DNA from: Microvenator marinus
GTDB lineage: Bacteria > Myxococcota_A > Bradymonadia > Bradymonadales > Bradymonadaceae
Direction of reading: 5' to 3'
Assembly (NCBI RefSeq): GCF_007993755.1
Contig: NZ_CP042467.1
Span: 2,876,001-2,940,000 of the forward strand
Length of the DNA: 64,000 nt
Below the pieces are notes generated by a model. That model was given only the letters and a program-made list of their open reading frames with translations, was not told the DNA's origin and did not search any database. Below, one piece after another: positions 63,300 to 64,000 of the stretch. Within the stretch, counting starts at the first letter, position 1. Every line of letters starts with the position of its first letter. A program made the position numbers and the translations under genes.

Positions 63300-64000
63300 C
63301 TAGATATCGACAACGCGTGCGACGAAGAGAATCTGGCCGGTAGGCTTGTCCATAATCATGAACGTGAAGGGGCGGTCTGCATTGAAGTCCGCCGTGGCGG
63401 GCGCCGGCATGCCGGTCACAGCCATCATCGCGGTTGCGGCAGCAGCCTCGGTGCCGGCCTCATCCACACGAATGAAGCCTTCGTGGACCACGGCGCTGAT
63501 GTGGACGGGCTCGTCCGACATAGCTGAAAAATCCGCTTTTTCCGGGTCGAAGAAGTCTTTTAGGCCCATGGTTCCGAGGGTCTCGGAAAGATCGAGCTGA
63601 GTTCGAAGCTCAAACTTTGGCAACCTCACGTTAACGCGCTGATAGTCCAGGGACCCGGTGAAGTGCTCAAGCTGAGAGAGCGTAAGGCCCGCGTCAATGT
63701 TTTGGTATTGGCCAGCCTCTGGCAAGATCACCAGCGCCACAACCTGCTCTCCCACGTACGGAATTTCCAGAACCTGGTAGCCGTCCTTTTGGGCATATCG
63801 CATCGTGTCGGTGGTGGACATGAACGAAGCCTGTTTGGCGTCTCTCTTGAGCGTGTTGAAGGTTCCTGATTTGGTAGCTTGTGTGGAAAACGGCTTTGAC
63901 CACGGTGCGTTGAAGTAGACGGCGTTGGTCAGAACGGTACGCGTCGCGGGCGTGATGACGCCTTGAGCAAGAAGCTCGGGAATCTTGCCTGCGGTGGACT
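63300..64000 (-). CDS. Serpin-family protease inhibitor, C-terminal part
   Basis: The visible 233 codons run off the right edge, so the N-terminus is missing. Serpin signatures are clear: TVLTNAVYFNAPWSKPF, YVGEQVVALVILPEAG, FELRTQLDLSETLGTMGLKD. The reactive loop begins with the inhibitory hinge VDEAGTEAAAATA, and ADRPFTFMIMD and GQILFVARV follow. The small-residue hinge implies a working suicide inhibitor. The P1 residue cannot be fixed by eye in the MMAVTGMPAPATA stretch. The target protease is unknown. Confidence 0.85.
   Translation of the reverse strand, partial: STAGKIPELLAQGVITPATRTVLTNAVYFNAPWSKPFSTQATKSGTFNTLKRDAKQASFMSTTDTMRYAQKDGYQVLEIPYVGEQVVALVILPEAGQYQNIDAGLTLSQLEHFTGSLDYQRVNVRLPKFELRTQLDLSETLGTMGLKDFFDPEKADFSAMSDEPVHISAVVHEGFIRVDEAGTEAAAATAMMAVTGMPAPATADFNADRPFTFMIMDKPTGQILFVARVVDI

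Overview
The window is a gene-dense chromosomal segment of moderately high GC (roughly 55 percent by eye) with about 55 protein genes, no RNA gene or CRISPR array, and no recognisable insertion sequence. Three Hanks-type kinases (one with PEGA domains, one fused to an AAA ATPase and TPRs), an FHA protein, a Roadblock/MglB-like protein, about a dozen lipoproteins with Asp/Glu-rich segments behind the lipobox, and Cys-rich Sel1 proteins all suggest a Deltaproteobacteria/Myxococcota-type bacterium, possibly Bradymonadales-like. That placement is inference; no rRNA is present to confirm it.

Layout. 0-10.6 kb: membrane protein, adenosine deaminase, a 1013-residue PHP-domain lipoprotein, a ribbon-helix-helix/FHA fusion, an AT-richer two-gene insert, a formylglycine-generating-enzyme-like protein, and an ECF sigma factor with a membrane anti-sigma factor. 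10.6-18.5 kb: two lipoproteins, a beta-barrel protein, and a tight four-gene operon (sigma-32-like factor, Sel1 lipoprotein, MORN-type lipoprotein, Ser/Thr kinase). 18.5-24 kb: giant kinase-ATPase-TPR protein and dihydrolipoyl dehydrogenase. 24-29 kb: a repeat lipoprotein, a small secreted Cys-rich protein, and a three-gene operon of two lipoproteins and a Tat-exported DUF1501-like protein. 29-32.4 kb: an apparently decaying locus with a TonB-receptor tail, a nonsense-interrupted small gene, a lipoprotein and a frameshifted secreted protein. 32.4-39.5 kb: prolyl oligopeptidase, then the miaB / FabV-like reductase / asparagine synthase operon. 39.6-41.7 kb: a second copy, in opposite orientation, of the secreted protein/lipoprotein pair seen at 30-32 kb.

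41.8-51.7 kb: sugar-nucleotide epimerase, PEGA kinase, Roadblock protein, EF-P, a large TPR protein, oligopeptidase B and a CxxCH lipoprotein. 51.7-64 kb: PBP4-type DacB, a helical unknown, the 2-oxoglutarate dehydrogenase E2, ribosomal protein S21, a GMC oxidoreductase with its small Tat subunit, a secreted protein, two adjacent metallo-beta-lactamase-fold proteins (one apparently without its active-site motif), an LpoB / COG3014 / beta-barrel operon, and a serpin running off the right edge.

How the genes fit together. Much of the window serves envelope biology and phospho-signalling (kinases, FHA, ECF and sigma-32-like factors, LpoB, DacB, lipoproteins), with interspersed housekeeping genes (lpd, sucB, efp, rpsU, miaB, add). 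The best candidates for something undescribed are: the duplicated secreted-protein/lipoprotein module, both copies of which have a disrupted start or signal-peptide reading frame; a small family of hairpins with a conserved GCTCTGT loop on different stems; the sigma-32-like/kinase operon; and an anti-sigma factor with three successive cytoplasmic repeats.
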